DNA of 64,000 nt from Benincasa hispida. Its lineage: Eukaryota > Streptophyta > Magnoliopsida > Cucurbitales > Cucurbitaceae. Of this stretch, positions 35,730-47,541 are shown in pieces (position 1 is the first letter of the stretch; each line of letters opens with the position of its first letter). The notes under the pieces were generated by a model. That model was not told the origin of the DNA. It saw only the letters and a program-made list of their open reading frames with translations, and did not search any database. Position numbers and translations under genes: made by a program. The stretch is from the NCBI RefSeq assembly GCF_009727055.1, contig NC_052358.1:41777337-41841336 (forward strand), written 5' to 3'.

Positions 35730-35962
35730 TTTCTTTAAGTGGTCCTAGTATGGACTTGATGGATAGAACTAAAACCTTCAAATTCCATAGCCATTTCTTT
35801 GGGTGGTCTTGATATGGACTTGATGGATAGATGTAAAATCTTCATAGCTTAGTTTTTGAGTGACCAGTCTTTGACAGACTTGATGAAGTTGATCTTGATA
35901 TGGACTAGATATGAAATATTCGTAGCTCAGTTTTTAGTGGTCTATTGCGATAGACTTGATGA
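35730..35962 (+). repeat. Tandem repeats downstream of the copia relic
   Basis: Three to four diverged units of about 60-75 bases, each with 'gatatggacttgatgga..tcttcatagctcagttttt'-type text ('tggacttgatggatagatgt' at 35815 and similar). Located between RNase H and where the LTR should start, so probably the element's 3' untranslated part. Confidence 0.65.
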
Positions 35963-35999
35963 AGCAATAAACGTGAATATGAATGGTAGCCACCGTCTA

Positions 36000-36196
36000 T
36001 GAAAAAGTTTAAAGATATAGGCAGAAGCTTTCAATACAACATGCCATATTTATAATAGGGTTTCACTTCGCCTAGGTACTGTGTTCACTAAATATGAACT
36101 CTGGAAAGGAAGAAAACCAAATGTGAAGTATTTCCATGTTTTCAGTAGCACCTGCTATATCCTGTCTGATCGTGAGAAAAGAAGGAAACAAAACTC
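36000..36196 (+). pseudogene. Sirevirus-like integrase, C-terminal part
   Basis: An open frame gives 'FNTTCHIYNRVSLRLGTVFT', KYELWKGRKPNVKYFHVFSS and CYILSDREKRRKQNS, the standard integrase C-terminal region. The match stops at the LTR-B insertion and resumes at 37386 with the acidic/Ser-rich linker. The catalytic core is absent here. Confidence 0.8.
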
Positions 36197-37385
36197 TATT
36201 AGAGTTCGAAAACATGCAGCGGAAGAAAAACAGATCATTAAGCATTCCAATTCATTAAATTTGACTTTAAATTAAGCATGCACATAAACTAATAAGAGGG
36301 TTTCATGATATACCTTTGAAGAAACATTTGAATCTCAAAAATCATCTTGCACACCACATCAAGGCCTTCCCTACTATCCTTTTGATGCCTTAGATTGAGT
36401 TCTGGGACTCAAAATAAGCTTGGATTAAGGGAATTTGGAGATGAGGTTACTGCATCACCATGGTAAAAGACTTTCTTCAACCTCAAGTTTTTCAGCAAAA
36501 TCTATCAAAATGCATGCTCGATTCTCAGCCCAATCTTCTTCATTTATTGTATGACTATCATACAATGAGGATTGTTGCATGAATTGCAGCTCATGCTTGG
36601 AAGATCGAGCCAAGTTTATTGTGGAGAGTGTGTGAGCTACTTGGTTGAAAGTGGAAAAATCCCACTTTTTGGGATTTTCCATTTTCCATCTCTTTTCAAT
36701 TTTTGATTTACTAATTGATTTCCAAAATGAAATCTTTATTAATTTTACAAAATTAATTCATTAATTAATTTTCTAATAAAATTAATAATAAATAGTTAAT
36801 TAAACAATTTCATTAGTTCTAATTAATTCAATATCAAATATTAAATTAATTTAACACTAATTCCACCATCATGAATCCCTATTCATGAATTTAATATTTA
36901 AATCATATTTAAATATTAATTGATTCTCCAATTTCATTTAATTCAAAAATTAAACGCTTAATTATATCACATATAATACTAATTTGCTTAATTCTAATTT
37001 GAATGTTTCAAATTAACTTATCACGCTACTCTAAGGCTAATCTATTTGTGAGCTAGCGTGGGGACCTCGTGGACCTACAGATCATGGGCTCCAACGATCC
37101 GAGATTAATTGGCTAAACTCTCTATACCGAATTAACACTCATTCGTTAGCTACTGGGTCACTCCATTGAAGCCCAAAGTTGCACTCTCCTCACTATAGAT
37201 ATATTATGTCCACTTGATATAACCATAATTAGTAAGTTAACCCTTCAAAGGTTGTTCGTAATAACGGCAGGGTCAAATGGTTGTTTTACCCCTGATATTA
37301 CCTCTTGTTCCTTAAGTCCCACTGATCCTCTAATGAACAATTGGTTTGTGATCCAATCAACAAACCGAATCCCTCTTGGGCCAAT
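36197..37385 (-). mobile_element. LTR-B, truncated
   Basis: About 1.19 kb matching the 3' two-thirds of LTR-B on the minus strand. On the plus strand it starts 'ttcgaaaacatgcagcgg', as in the complement of 7535-7560, and ends at 'caatgagat' in the middle of the LTR. About 0.7 kb of the 5' end is deleted, so no TSD can be read. Confidence 0.8.
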
Positions 37386-38729
37386 GAGATTGTCAAAAAT
37401 GCTGAAAGTGAAAGCTCGGTGTCATCAGGTCACGATTAGGATGAAACAGACCTTAAAGATGTCTTTAACATGAGTAACGATAGCCTGATACCTAGTGTCT
37501 CAAAAGATAGTAAATCCAACAAATATGAAGATGAATATTGTAATCCAACCCCATCCATAGAATATAGAAGGCTTATCCTCTTAGCAATATTATCAGAAAT
37601 CTGAATTTTGGAATTACTACTCGAAATAAAAATAAAGTTCACTACTTGAAGATGATTGGAAATGTGTGCTTTACATCTCCAAGGGAACCTAAAAATATGA
37701 ATGAAGCCCTGAAGGATGAGTTCTGGATCAATGCCATGTAAGAAGAACTCAAACAGTTTGCTAGGAATCAAGTATGAACTCTTGTTCCTTGTCATACAAA
37801 TATTAATATAATTGGCACAAGGTGAGTGTTTAAGAATAAATACGATGAACATGGAGTTGTGACTAGAAATAAAGTGAGGTTGGCCCAAGATTATACTCAA
37901 ATCGAAGGAATAGATTCTAATGAGACATTCGCTCTGGTGGCACATCTTGAAGCTATTCGTTTGCTAATGGGAATTTCATGTCTTCTAATATTCAAATTAT
38001 TCCAAATGGGTGTTAAAATTGCATTCCTGAATGAGTGTTTGAATGAAGAAGTATTTGTGGAACTACCCAAAGGATTTGTTGATTTAGTTTGTTCGCGACA
38101 TATGTACCGACTTCAGAAGGCTCTCTATGGACTTAAACAAGGTCCACAGGGCCTGGTATGATAGAGTAGCAGATTTTCTAACTAAGAATGGTTGTACTCG
38201 ATGGTTAACAGATAAGACTTTGTTCATAAAGAGGGTTGTTGAAAAATTCATTATTGCTCAAATTTATGTTGATGACATCATCTTTGGAGGAATGCCCCAA
38301 AGCATGGTAGATAACTTCATTGATCAAATGAAGGGTGAGTTTGAAATGAGTATGGTGGGAGAGCTTATATACTTCATTGGTTTAAAAATTAAACAAATGA
38401 AATAAGGTATTTTTCTATCTCAAGAGAAGTATGTTAAAAATATGGTGAGAAAAATTGGTCTTGATAAAGCTCAATCCAAGCGTACCCTAGCTATGACTCA
38501 TGCCAAACTTCCACATGATTCTGATGTTAGACGTTTCGATAAGAGTTTCTATAGGAATATGATTGGAAGCTTAGCCTTTGACGTAGGTGTTTGTGCTCGA
38601 TATCAATCTAACCCTAGAACCAACCATATGACCAATGTGATAAGAATTCTTAAATATGTGCATGGAACATATGACTATGGTTTTCTATATACTTTCGGTA
38701 CAAATCCAGTTCTAGTAAGTTATCGTGGT
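37386..38729 (+). pseudogene. Sirevirus-like linker and reverse transcriptase
   Basis: The linker 'KNAESESSVSSG' is followed by RT. First come a decayed 'ALKDEFWINAM.EELKQF' block at 37710 and RVFKNKYDEHGVVTRNKVRL at 37823. The catalytic motif I region reads FQMGVKIAFLNE (Asp replaced by Gly), followed by 'LQKALYGLKQGPQ'. After a frame change come an AQIYVDDIIFGG box (38256, YVDD intact), EFEMSMVGELIYFIGLKIKQ, and 'YRNMIGSLAFDVGVCARYQS', where about ten residues normally between MIGSL and YAVGVCARYQ are missing. It ends in YGFLYTFGTNPVLVSY at the LTR-A insertion. Non-functional. Confidence 0.85.
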
Positions 38730-38734
38730 GCTAT

Positions 38735-40893
38735 TTTTGAGGTTGATGCCCTAAAGTCTCGTGTCCTATAGTTTGTAAACAATTTATATGAACGTTTGTG
38801 TTGTATAATATATGATATTTAACTTCACATCTTGTATTTTGCTCAGTTGCATGTTTTATTTGCTTTACCACAAACTAATAAACATAAAATCTCTGGTTAT
38901 CTATATGTGACTCAAGTATGTATGTGGTGACTTACAAGTGGATCATGTATTGAGTGACAACCAAAATGATCTGTAGTATATGGATATAGGAGGGAAACCT
39001 TATCCTGGTAACGCTACGGATGCGGCTCGCTTTGTGGAATGGTCACAAGTGTTGTGACTTGTCACAGATGGTCTGATCCTGATCATTCGTGTTGGGGACA
39101 TGCGAGTGGAGGTGTCCTATACAAAGAGTTTGTATAAGACATGACCACGAAGTGTTAACGTCTCATTATATAATACCGTTCATGACAGAGACTTCACTTC
39201 ACAAGGATGACCATAAGTAACATGACCACAATCTTGAGTGAGTTCGGAACTCCTGCCATTGAGGGCGATCCTTTGATTTGTATAGGTGCGAGTGGCCAGG
39301 TCGCCGATTCAAACCTACCATTTTGGAGATTCATCTGATTTGGGAGTTGGGAACTCAGCTACACAAGATGGAATTCACTCCTTCCCCGAGGTAGGGGTAA
39401 ATAGATAGATAGCTCCCTTAAGGCCTGATTCCTGGGCTTGAACGCTGTGGCCCCACACACCTTCTCTTGGCGCGAGAGGTGTTCACACATAGTTCGACTA
39501 TGTTGTATTGTTCATTAGAGGAATCAGTGGTACTTAAGAAGTGAGATGTAACTACAGGGGCAAAACGGTAATTTGGTCCAACTGTACTTACGAGCATCTA
39601 TGAAGGGTCATCGTACTCATGATTGGTTATATCCGATGGACATAAAAATATATCTGTGGTAAGAAGAGTTTAGTTGTTGGTCTTTAGTAGAATACCTGAC
39701 AGTTAATGGATGGTAGACCTTGTGGTTGAAGAGTTTAGTCAGCTATTCACAAACCATTGGAGCTTCGAGCCACAGGTTCATTAGATCCCTTGGGTAGCTT
39801 GGATAAAGTCAAAAATCAGTATTTGGGTTAATTTGAAATATTCAAATTGACAAGAAAAAGTTCGATTATATATCGATATAATTGGACTGGTTAATTATAT
39901 ATGATATAATTGGCTAAATGTATGAGATACATTAATTTAGAGGAAATTAGATATAAATATGATTTATATCAAGTAGAGGAGAAATTACTATAGTAGATAT
40001 GTGATATCAAACTATAGGGTAAAAATATAATATGATTATATTTATTAATAATTTAATTGATTAATTATATGATAATTAACCTAAAATCTCTCTCGAACGT
40101 GTATTAGTGGGAAAACAGCGTCAGTTATTATAACCGAAGAATTAAAAATGAAATTTTGTTTCATTTTGTGAGGTTCAAAAGAAGATTAGAAGGTCTTGCA
40201 TTGGTGTGGAAACGTAAACGATCGCTTAAAGTCGAGAGCCTATACGATAGTCGCTCAGCGCCTAAACGATTGCATACCTCGCGCCTAAACGATCGTCTAC
40301 CTAGTGCCTAAACGATCACACGCTAATTCCTAAATGATCAGATAGCTTTCCTAAACGATCGTATAGTGTGTCGTGTTTGTTAAACGATTGCCCACCTTTT
40401 TCTAAACGATCGTTAAGTAAAATCTACACGATCGTGTAGTTTCTTCTAAGCGATAAGCATCTAGCCATGCGATAGCTTCTCATTCTCTCCTACTTTCTTA
40501 TCATCTACACGACCAGTTCTTCCTTCAACCTCTACCAAACTCTCCGAAGACCACGCTTCAGGTTCTCACTCCGAGAATACCTAAGGCTCCTTTCTGGTGA
40601 TGACGTCTCCGCTGTGTTCATTTGTTTGCAATTGTTCATGTTGTTGTAGTTGACGCATCTGTTGAGCGTTGGTCGATCGAGTAGAGGTCTTCCGCTGCAT
40701 TGGGTTACAAAGTTTGAAGAGCGTCTTCAACTGGTATGAGAACTCCCTCCCTTGTTATTTCTTGTTCAAAGCATGCCGTTAATTACTGTTTATGTGCATA
40801 ACTGTATGTTCGAATGTATTTGGTATATTTCAGTCACGGTGAAATTGAAGAGACCGGCGACGCTCATGGAACTCTTCGTTAAGAGATCCTTCA
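38735..40893 (+). mobile_element. Solo LTR-A, 2159 bp, within RNase H
   Basis: Starts TTTTGAGGTTGATGCCCTAA (TG of the end mutated) and ends CCTTCA. The flanks GCTAT (38730-38734) and GCTAA (40894-40898) form a 4/5 TSD. Taking out the LTR and one TSD brings the two halves of the RNase H reading frame back into register, with a single stop where a Trp is usual, which supports the boundaries. It contains the CGATCG-rich minisatellite at 40212-40475. Confidence 0.9.
40212..40475 (+). repeat. CGATCG-rich minisatellite in LTR-A
   Basis: About ten degenerate units of 20-27 bases built on 'cctaaacgatcg', with five exact CGATCG palindromes and decayed forms (cgattg, cgatca, tgatca). The LTR-A copy at 61405 has the same kind of array at 61835-61995; the copy at 19659 has none. 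Confidence 0.8.
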
Positions 40894-41330
40894 GCTAACT
40901 AGGTGGGGTGCATAAAAGATAGAAAAATCCTGTTAAGGAGCTATGTATTCTTAGGAAATAACCTTATATCATGGTTCAGTAAAAAGCATAACTGTGTATC
41001 TTTATCTACTGTTGAGCCTGAATATGTTGTTGTAGATAGTAGTTGTGCACAATTGCTTTGGATGAAGCAAATGCTTGCTGAGTACAATGTGTTTCAAGAT
41101 GTCATGACATTATGTTGTGATAATATGAGTGCTATCAATATATCAAAAAATTTGATTCAACATAGTCACATCAAACATATTGACATCAGATATCACTTTA
41201 TACGAGAATTGGTTGAAAATGAAGGCATCTTACTTGAACATGTTTGAACTAATAATCAGATTGATGACATTTTTGTTCTAGCATCTTGATACCATTATAT
41301 TTGAATCCTTGAGGGCTACTATTGGTTTGT
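40894..41330 (+). pseudogene. Sirevirus-like RNase H
   Basis: The continuation of the element after the LTR-A insertion reads GCIKDRKILLRSYVFLGNNL, 'ISWFSKKHNCVSLSTVEPEY' (usual AEAEY, with Glu near 41030 retained), 'LCCDNMSAINISKN' (Asp) and 'HIKHIDIRYHFIRELVE..ILLEHV'. Stops interrupt the terminal 'QIDDIFVLAS' block. It is one of the better preserved RNase H domains here but begins with a stop and a lost start. Confidence 0.85.
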
Positions 41331-42329
41331 GTAAATTAAATGTATAGCAATTAATGTCTGTTATGACATATCGGTGAACGTGGGCTGACGATTGGAATTT
41401 TCAGCCTATGATTGATGTCCTTTGCATTACAATTTTTAAAGTGCTCGGTTTCCCTCCTTTAAATAGGTTGAAGGCTTCTCAGCTCCTTCATGTTGTTCCT
41501 CACATTCATTCTTCCAGTATAATTGGTTTGGACTCTGACGACCTCTATTTTGTGATTTCCCACTTGTATTTCCTTTCTTTAATCATGGTGAACATAAAAT
41601 CCCATGCTTATAATGCTCGCGCTCCCCCATTGAATCCTTGCAAGTTAACAAAATGGCCTCACGATGTTTTGTCGGATGTTTCGTCATCTAGGGTTAATGC
41701 TTATGGGGTTTAAATGAGAGGTCCTTTTTCCTCTTCTCCCAAATGGGCACGTGCGACTCTCCTTCCCACTCTTCTACTTAAAGTAACCTGCATGTTGATC
41801 AAGGTAATGTTTCTGGTGTTTTGTTCTTCCTGGTTCTTCGACTTTCATTGCTTTTGGTTGTGGTATGTCTGGTTCTTTGGAACCCTATTGTGGTCATGCA
41901 TAGTGATACTCGAGATATAAATGTTGTTGAGGATTCTACTATTTTTTTTACCTCAGACGGTTCAAGATTTTAGTGGATATGTGCATGATGTTTATCCGAT
42001 TGTGAACAATACGAGTGCCCCGGGTACAGTTACTCGAATTCCTTTTGTTGATGCTCCTATTGTGAATCCCTCTGCCACCCAAGCTGCTGATTATTTGAGC
42101 TTCAATGTTGATACTGGTTTGGATTTTTTCATGTTAACGAGATTTATTTACACTCATCTGATGATAATGTTGTGTTTTCTAAATTAGGCACGCGTAAAAT
42201 GAAAAAGACAATTTCCCTGTCTTAAAATCTTGGTCCTTCCATTCAGACTCGCTCCAGACAATTGCATTCTCTTGAAAATACTGCTTGTACTAACTTAGGT
42301 GTACCTTCTCCTTCAATCCCTAATAAAAA
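41331..42329 (+). other. Post-pol spacer and start of the second ORF
   Basis: After RNase H comes a non-coding stretch, then an ATG at 41586 opening 'MVNIKSHAYNARAPPL', which resembles the usual start ('MVNT..') of the extra ORF in cucurbit Sirevirus-like elements as I remember it. Frames break at 41711 and beyond; 41930-42180 still has proline/threonine-rich fragments in one frame. Much of the repetitive middle of that ORF seems deleted. Confidence 0.45.
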
Positions 42330-43323
42330 AATGACATTGTAGTGCCTCCAACGAGGGTTCTTACTAGAATTGATCGCCATAAGATTCCTCAAAATGTTCC
42401 CTCTGTTCCAATCGATAGGGTCTTCTTTCATTGTGAGGAAAATATACGCAAATGGAAATGTGTTATTGGACGAAGAATTGCTGATGAACAAAATGTCTCT
42501 GATAAAACACATACTTTTGGTTATAATGGACCTCATTGACCAAGCTGGCTTGCTAAAAACTGTCACTGAACCTGTTCCTTTCTATCCTTATATTTTTCAT
42601 GAGTTTTTTGTTAATCTCTGCACTTCATTTGATGATCCAAGCAGTGATGAGTACAGAAAGATGCATGTTCGAGGTGTTTGCTTTATTATTTCCCCAACCA
42701 TTAACCATGTTTTTCTTGAATCGCGAAAATGGTGCCGCTCTCAGAGAGTCTCACTCATCTACCGAGGATTTGGTCTGAATTGACTCGAGGGACTTCCTCT
42801 ACTTAGCCGCAAGCTGGTCAATTGCATATTGTTGCCTTAAGTGTGAAGTATGTTATTCTCCATAAGATTGACATTGCCTATTGGTGCCCTTTTACTCATA
42901 GCTTTGGAGTCTCCCCTTCTCTTGCTAGCTTGCTATATCAAATTGGGACTGGCTTGCAGTTTAACTTTGTTGTGTTTTTGTACAACTAGTTGTTGTGCCA
43001 CATTGATTCATATGCCATTAAGCTCCCCATTTGCTTTCCTCGTATCTTATGTGGTATTATGTTGTCTTAGTGCCCTAGGATTCTGTCCACTAATGATGTT
43101 CCTGGTCCTACTGCTCGTCGTATAAATCTAAGTTACAAGCTTTTTCACGGATCTTATGTGTCTGATATATTCACAACATTCGACATCCCAAAGCTGTTGA
43201 CATGTTGTTGCCTGATGATCTCCGTGTTTCTGAGGGAGGTCTTCTGATTCCATCTAATCTTAGGAATCACATTCTACAAGTTCTCCTTCTGAATCGAGGA
43301 CCTTGAGTGGAATTAATCGTTCT
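42330..43323 (+). pseudogene. Post-pol ORF with putative plant transposon protein domain
   Basis: Across two frames: 'RHKIPQNVPSVPIDRVFFHC' and 'RKWKCVIGRRIADEQNVSDK', then 'MDLIDQAGLLKTVTEPVPFY', 'IFHEFFVNLCTSFDDPSSDE', 'MHVRGVCFIISPTINHVF', and in frame from 42846 'YVILHKIDIAYWCPFTHSFG' through 'GPTARRINLSYKLFHGSYVS'. This is the layout of the 'putative plant transposon protein' domain (Transposase_32 in Pfam, from memory), found in large retrotransposon ORFs. Function is unknown. Stops at about 42537, 42781, 42990 and 43068. The copia at 43324 splits its C-terminus, which resumes at 48986. The hydrophobic ORF at 42850-43125 is a wrong-frame shadow. Confidence 0.7.
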
Positions 43324-43538
43324 TGTTAAAAATTAAAGAATAGAGAAGAGAAGAACACAAGGTTACGTGGAAACCCTAGTACAGGAAGAAAAACCACGAC
43401 ATAAAGACTTTTCTTATTCTGTTTTAAATCTGATACATTGAACACATAGCGACACACTGTATAAATAGACAGTAGGAAACCCTAGGGGTTTTACACAATT
43501 ACATAAATGCCCCTAGGTTAATAACCCTATTTTCAACA
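43324..43538 (-). repeat. 3' LTR of the complete copia
   Basis: 215 bp; on the minus strand TGTTGAAAATAGGG to TTTTTAACA. A TATA-like 'tatacagt' lies on the minus strand near 43455-43465, close to 'tatttatac'. Confidence 0.92.
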
Positions 43539-43607
43539 CTCCCCCTCAAGTTGAAGCATAAATATCGACAAGGCCCAACTTGCTTACATAATAATTAATA
43601 TTTTGTC

Positions 43608-44600
43608 TCAGTAACTCTTTTGTATTGTAAGAACATCAACAACTTGTTGGTTTGAAAGAATATAAGGAATGCATATGTTTCTACTGTCCAACCTCTCCTT
43701 AATGTAGTGTCTGTCTATCTCTACGTGTTTAGTTCTATCATGTTGAACTGGGTTGTTTGCAATACTGATGGCAGCTTTATTATCACAAAACAATTTCATT
43801 GGAAGCTCATTATCTTGTTGGAGATCTGATAATACTTTCTTCAACCAGATTTCTTCACAAATCCTAGACTCATGGCCCAATATTCAGCCTCAGCACTACT
43901 TCTAGCAACAACTCCTTGTTTTTTACTTCTCTAGGTGACTAGATTTTCCCAGACAAACGTACAATACCCAGACATAGATTTTCTATCAACAACAGACCCT
44001 GCCTAGTCAGAATCAGTGTAAGCTTCAACAGATCATTTATCGGATTTCCTGAACATTAGGCCTTTACCAAGAGTTCCTTTTAGATACCGAAGAATACGTT
44101 CAACTATTATCATATGATCTTCACAAGGAGTTTGCATAAACTGACTCACAACACTTACTGCATAAGAGATATCTGGTCTTGTGTGAGACAAGTATATCAA
44201 CTTCCCAACTAACCGCTGATACCTTTTTTTATTGACAGGAATTCTATCATTTTTATCACCGAGTTTCGCATTGTCTTCTACTGATGTGTCAATAGGTTTA
44301 CACCTAGTTATACCTGTTTCTTTTAGCAAGTCCAGAGTATATTTTCGTTGAGAAACTGATATACCCTCTTTTGAGCGAGCCACTTTCATTCCTAGAAAGT
44401 ATCTTAGCTTATCGAGGTCTTTAATTTTAAACTCTCTAGCCATCTCTGTTTTTGGTCTCGTGACCTCTACATCATCATCCCCAAATAAAACAATGTCATC
44501 AACGTAGACAATAAGAATAGCCATCTTCCCTGATGTTGATCTTTTTATAAACAAAGTGTGATCAAAATGCCCTTGAACATACCTCTGTGCTTTCACAAAC
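43608..44600 (-). pseudogene. copia pol: second half of RT and RNase H
   Basis: Minus frame from 44596: 'GHFDHTLFIKRSTSGKMAIL', then IVYVDDIVLFGDD (intact YVDD), EFKIKDLDKLRYFLGMKVAR, 'KYTLDLLKETG', 'VGKLIYLSHTRPDISYAVSV', 'RILRYLKGTLGKG'. RNase H follows with a stop in 'TDSD.AGSVVDRKSMSGYC'. The clear end at 43880-43608 carries LFCDNKAAISIANNPVQHDR (Asp retained) and HVEIDRHYIKERLDS. A frame change at about 44600-44613 separates it from the upstream RT. Confidence 0.85.
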
Positions 44601-44612
44601 GTTGTGAACCTG

Positions 44613-45947
44613 TCAAACCATGCCTTTGGAGACTGTTTTTAATCCATATAGTGACTTCTGCAATCTACACACCTTATTTTTTAACTGACTCTCGAACCCG
44701 GGAGGGGGACTCATATAGACTTCTTCCTTAAGTTCCCCATTCAAAAATGCATTTTTAACATAAAGTTGATGTAGGGGCCAATCTTTATTCACAGTAACTG
44801 ACAAAAGTACTCGAATTGTGTTAAGTTTTGCCATAGGTGAAAAAGTCTTAGAATAATCTACTCCATAGGTTTGAGTAAAGCCTCTTGCAATGAGTCTAGC
44901 CTTGTACCGGTCAATTATCCCATCTGGCTTGTTCTTTATACTAAACATCAATTTACATCTAACTGTCTTGTGTCCTTTAGGCAAAGTCACCGGTTCCCAG
45001 GTTCTATTCTTTTTCAGAGCTCTTATTTCTTCCGTAACAGCAGACCGCCATTCTGGTTTTTTCATTGTAACACTTATGTTATCTAGAACCACCTTAGTGT
45101 CCAAGCTAGTAATAAATGCCTTGAACTTGGATGCTAGATTACTATACGTCATATAACTACGCATAGCGTTTTTAGTACATGAACAAGTACCTTTCCTCGG
45201 GACTATGGGAAGATCAAGTGATGTATCACGTTCTTTCACCTCTCCAGGCTCCTCATCACGATTGACCATTTGTGTATCAGAAACTTCAGTAGTATCTTCC
45301 ACATCATCACTAGCAAGGATCATTTCATCCTCTGCAGTTTCCCCTTCTATCACTCTTTTAATATTACTGTCTTTATCAGTCTCCATACATATATCAACAT
45401 CATTAGGAATATACGTACTTGGACCTGATGGCAGGTCTGACTTCTGCACTGGAGCCGGCAGTTCTGATTCAACAGGCGACACTGTTTCCTTCCTAAGATT
45501 CTTCCTGTAGTAAGTTTTCCAAGGAACTTGATTGGTAGGAAGGACCAGACTATCATGCTCAGGACTAGGGTTAGACAAGGTTTGAATGGATGCTGACTCT
45601 AAAGGAATAGCATAAGATGACCAGTTAGTCTCTTCATTTATGTTCTCCCCCTGAAGATGACTAACAGGAAAAAACGATTGATCCTCGAGAAATGTGACAT
45701 CCATGGAGACATAGTACTTTTTAGATGACAGGTGATAGCATTTATATCCACGTTGATGGAGTGGATATCCAAAAAAGATACACTTATGAGCACGGGGAGT
45801 AAATTTCGTACGGTTTGGACCATGGGAATGAACAAAAGAAACACAACCAAAAACCCGAAGAGAAACATCAGAAATCAATCGAGTAGTAGGAAAGGACTCT
45901 TTAAACAATTCTAAAGGGGTATGAAGATTAAGAATACGGGATGGCAT
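44613..45947 (-). pseudogene. copia pol: integrase end, linker, first half of RT
   Basis: The longest TE frame in the window (444 codons). Residues 1-93 are the integrase C-terminal region ([15 protein letters not shown], '[20 protein letters not shown]', '[20 protein letters not shown]'). About 94-280 is a variable Ser/Glu-rich linker. From about 285 it is RT ([20 protein letters not shown], '[20 protein letters not shown]', '[20 protein letters not shown]', 'QKSLYGLKT'). In the first catalytic motif the usual QLDVKNAF reads QLYVKNAF, so one catalytic Asp is lost. The frame breaks just after the 'SLYGLK' motif. Confidence 0.88.
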
Positions 45948-47020
45948 CCGATTAATGAGATGAGTAGCAGTGAGAACTACATCTCCCCAGAGCTACGACG
46001 GAAGATTGGCGGATAATATAAGAGACCGGGCTACTTCAACCAGATGTCGATTTTTACTCTCAGCTACTCCATGTTGTTGCGTAGTGTAAGCACACAAGCT
46101 CTGATGAACAATACCTTTAGAAATAAGAAACTCTCTGAAAGAGGTATTAAAAAATTCTCGCCCATTATCACTTCTTAAAATCTCAATCTTTGTTTGAAAT
46201 TGAGTTTCAACAATTGTGTAAAATTTTTAGAAAATAGAGGACACTTTAGATTTATCAGTAAGAAGGAAAATCCAAGTGAGACGGGTGTGATCATCTATAA
46301 ACGTGACAAACCACCGTTTACCAATGGAAGTAGTAACCGGTGAGGGACCCCAGACATCACTATGAACAAGAGAAAATGGACTTGAGGGTTTGTAAGGTTA
46401 TGTTGCTTGGCACAAATACACACATCACAATTAAAAGAAGAAGTACTAACATTATGAAATAAATGAGGAAATAAATACTTCATATATTGAAAATTCGAAT
46501 GTTCTAAGTGAAAATGCCATAACATAACATCATGTTCAGAAACAGGAAAATTTAAAGACATAAACCCAGATTGGTGATCATTCCTAGAGGAAGCTTCGTC
46601 AGAAAGGAAGTATAGTCCCCTATCGTGCCGGGTAGTGCCAATCGTCATCCTCGATTTCAGATCTTGAAACAAAACGGAATCTGGTGAGAAAAATGCCTTA
46701 CACTTCAAATCTCTTGTTATTTTACTGACAGATAACAAATTATATGATATTTTAGGCACATGTAAGGTATCACGTAGGATTAAACCATTAAACAGAGAGA
46801 TATTGCCCTTCCCTGCAATCGGGGCAAATGACCCGTCTGCAATTCGAATATGCTCATTACCAGCATTTGGATTATATGACATAAATAACTCTGAGGAACT
46901 TGTAAGGTGATCAGTAGCCCCTGAATCCACAATCCATGGTTTTTTACCATTTATACTAATCAGGCCAAAAGAAGGGAAATTACCTGACTGTGCAATTGCA
47001 CTCACCCCAATCGTACTCAA
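45948..47020 (-). pseudogene. copia pol: protease, GAG-pre-integrase, integrase core
   Basis: From 47020: aspartic protease with WIVDSGATDHLTSS (active-site DSG near residue 32) and 'LHVPKISYNLLSVSKITRDL', then GAG-pre-integrase (MLWHFHLEHSNFQYMKYLFP, CDVCICAKQH). A frameshift near 46390 leads into the integrase core, whose three catalytic positions are all legible: FVTFIDDHTR, LRSDNGREF and QQHGVAESKNR. Stops lie near 46229 and 45995. A short window of non-functional text remains before 45948. Confidence 0.85.
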
Positions 47021-47079
47021 GCTATGTTTACTGTTACCAGAAGATTGCTTCTGAGTTGGTACATCTACTGAGTCACTTA

Positions 47080-47541
47080 CTAGGGATGACTAAGATTAGA
47101 TTTGTCATGAGACTGTCGTCGCCTACTATTTGGGGGCTTCCCGTGTAATTTCCAACATTGGTCCTTTGTATGCCACAACTTCTTATAGTGTTCACAAATA
47201 GGTGGAGATTTTTTATCACCATCAGTACCGGACGGCTTGGTGACGAAGGCGACTGCATCAATAGTAGAAATGGTATTATTCATGGCACATGACCGATCCT
47301 CTTCCAGCTATACTTCATAACAGACTTCTCTAAGTGAAGGAGTCGGGCGCTGGCCCAATATCCGACTACGGACACCATCAAACTTTGGGTTTAATCCAAC
47401 CAAAAACACATAAACACGATCTGTTTCCTCAATCTTCAAATATTGGGCTCCATCTTGTGGACAATTCCAGACAATTTCTCTACACAAGTCCATTTCCTGC
47501 CATAGCATTAATAGTTTGTTAAAATAAGAAGTAACATCCAT
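47080..47541 (-). pseudogene. copia gag: C-terminal part with zinc knuckle
   Basis: From 47541: 'DVTSYFNKLLMLWQEMDLCR' and 'YVFLVGLNPKFDGVRSRILG', characteristic of copia gag (UBN2 family), then a TAG. Then CEHYKKLWHTKDQCWKLHG, a CCHC zinc knuckle in which the second Cys is Tyr (CEHY instead of CEHC), followed by a basic tail. RNA binding would be impaired. Confidence 0.8.

Noticed and set aside
37436..37945. 169-codon minus-strand ORF
   Set aside because: Antisense of the Sirevirus-like linker and RT; no family features.
40212..40475. Centromeric satellite or CRISPR-like array
   Set aside because: Units are degenerate, few and confined to an LTR; this is a plant genome and there are no spacers or cas genes.
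42850..43125. Hydrophobic, membrane-protein-like ORF
   Set aside because: It is a wrong-frame reading of the post-pol ORF; the frame from 42846 matches the transposon protein domain.
44871..45510. Plus-strand ORFs over the copia
   Set aside because: Antisense shadows of the 444-codon pol frame.
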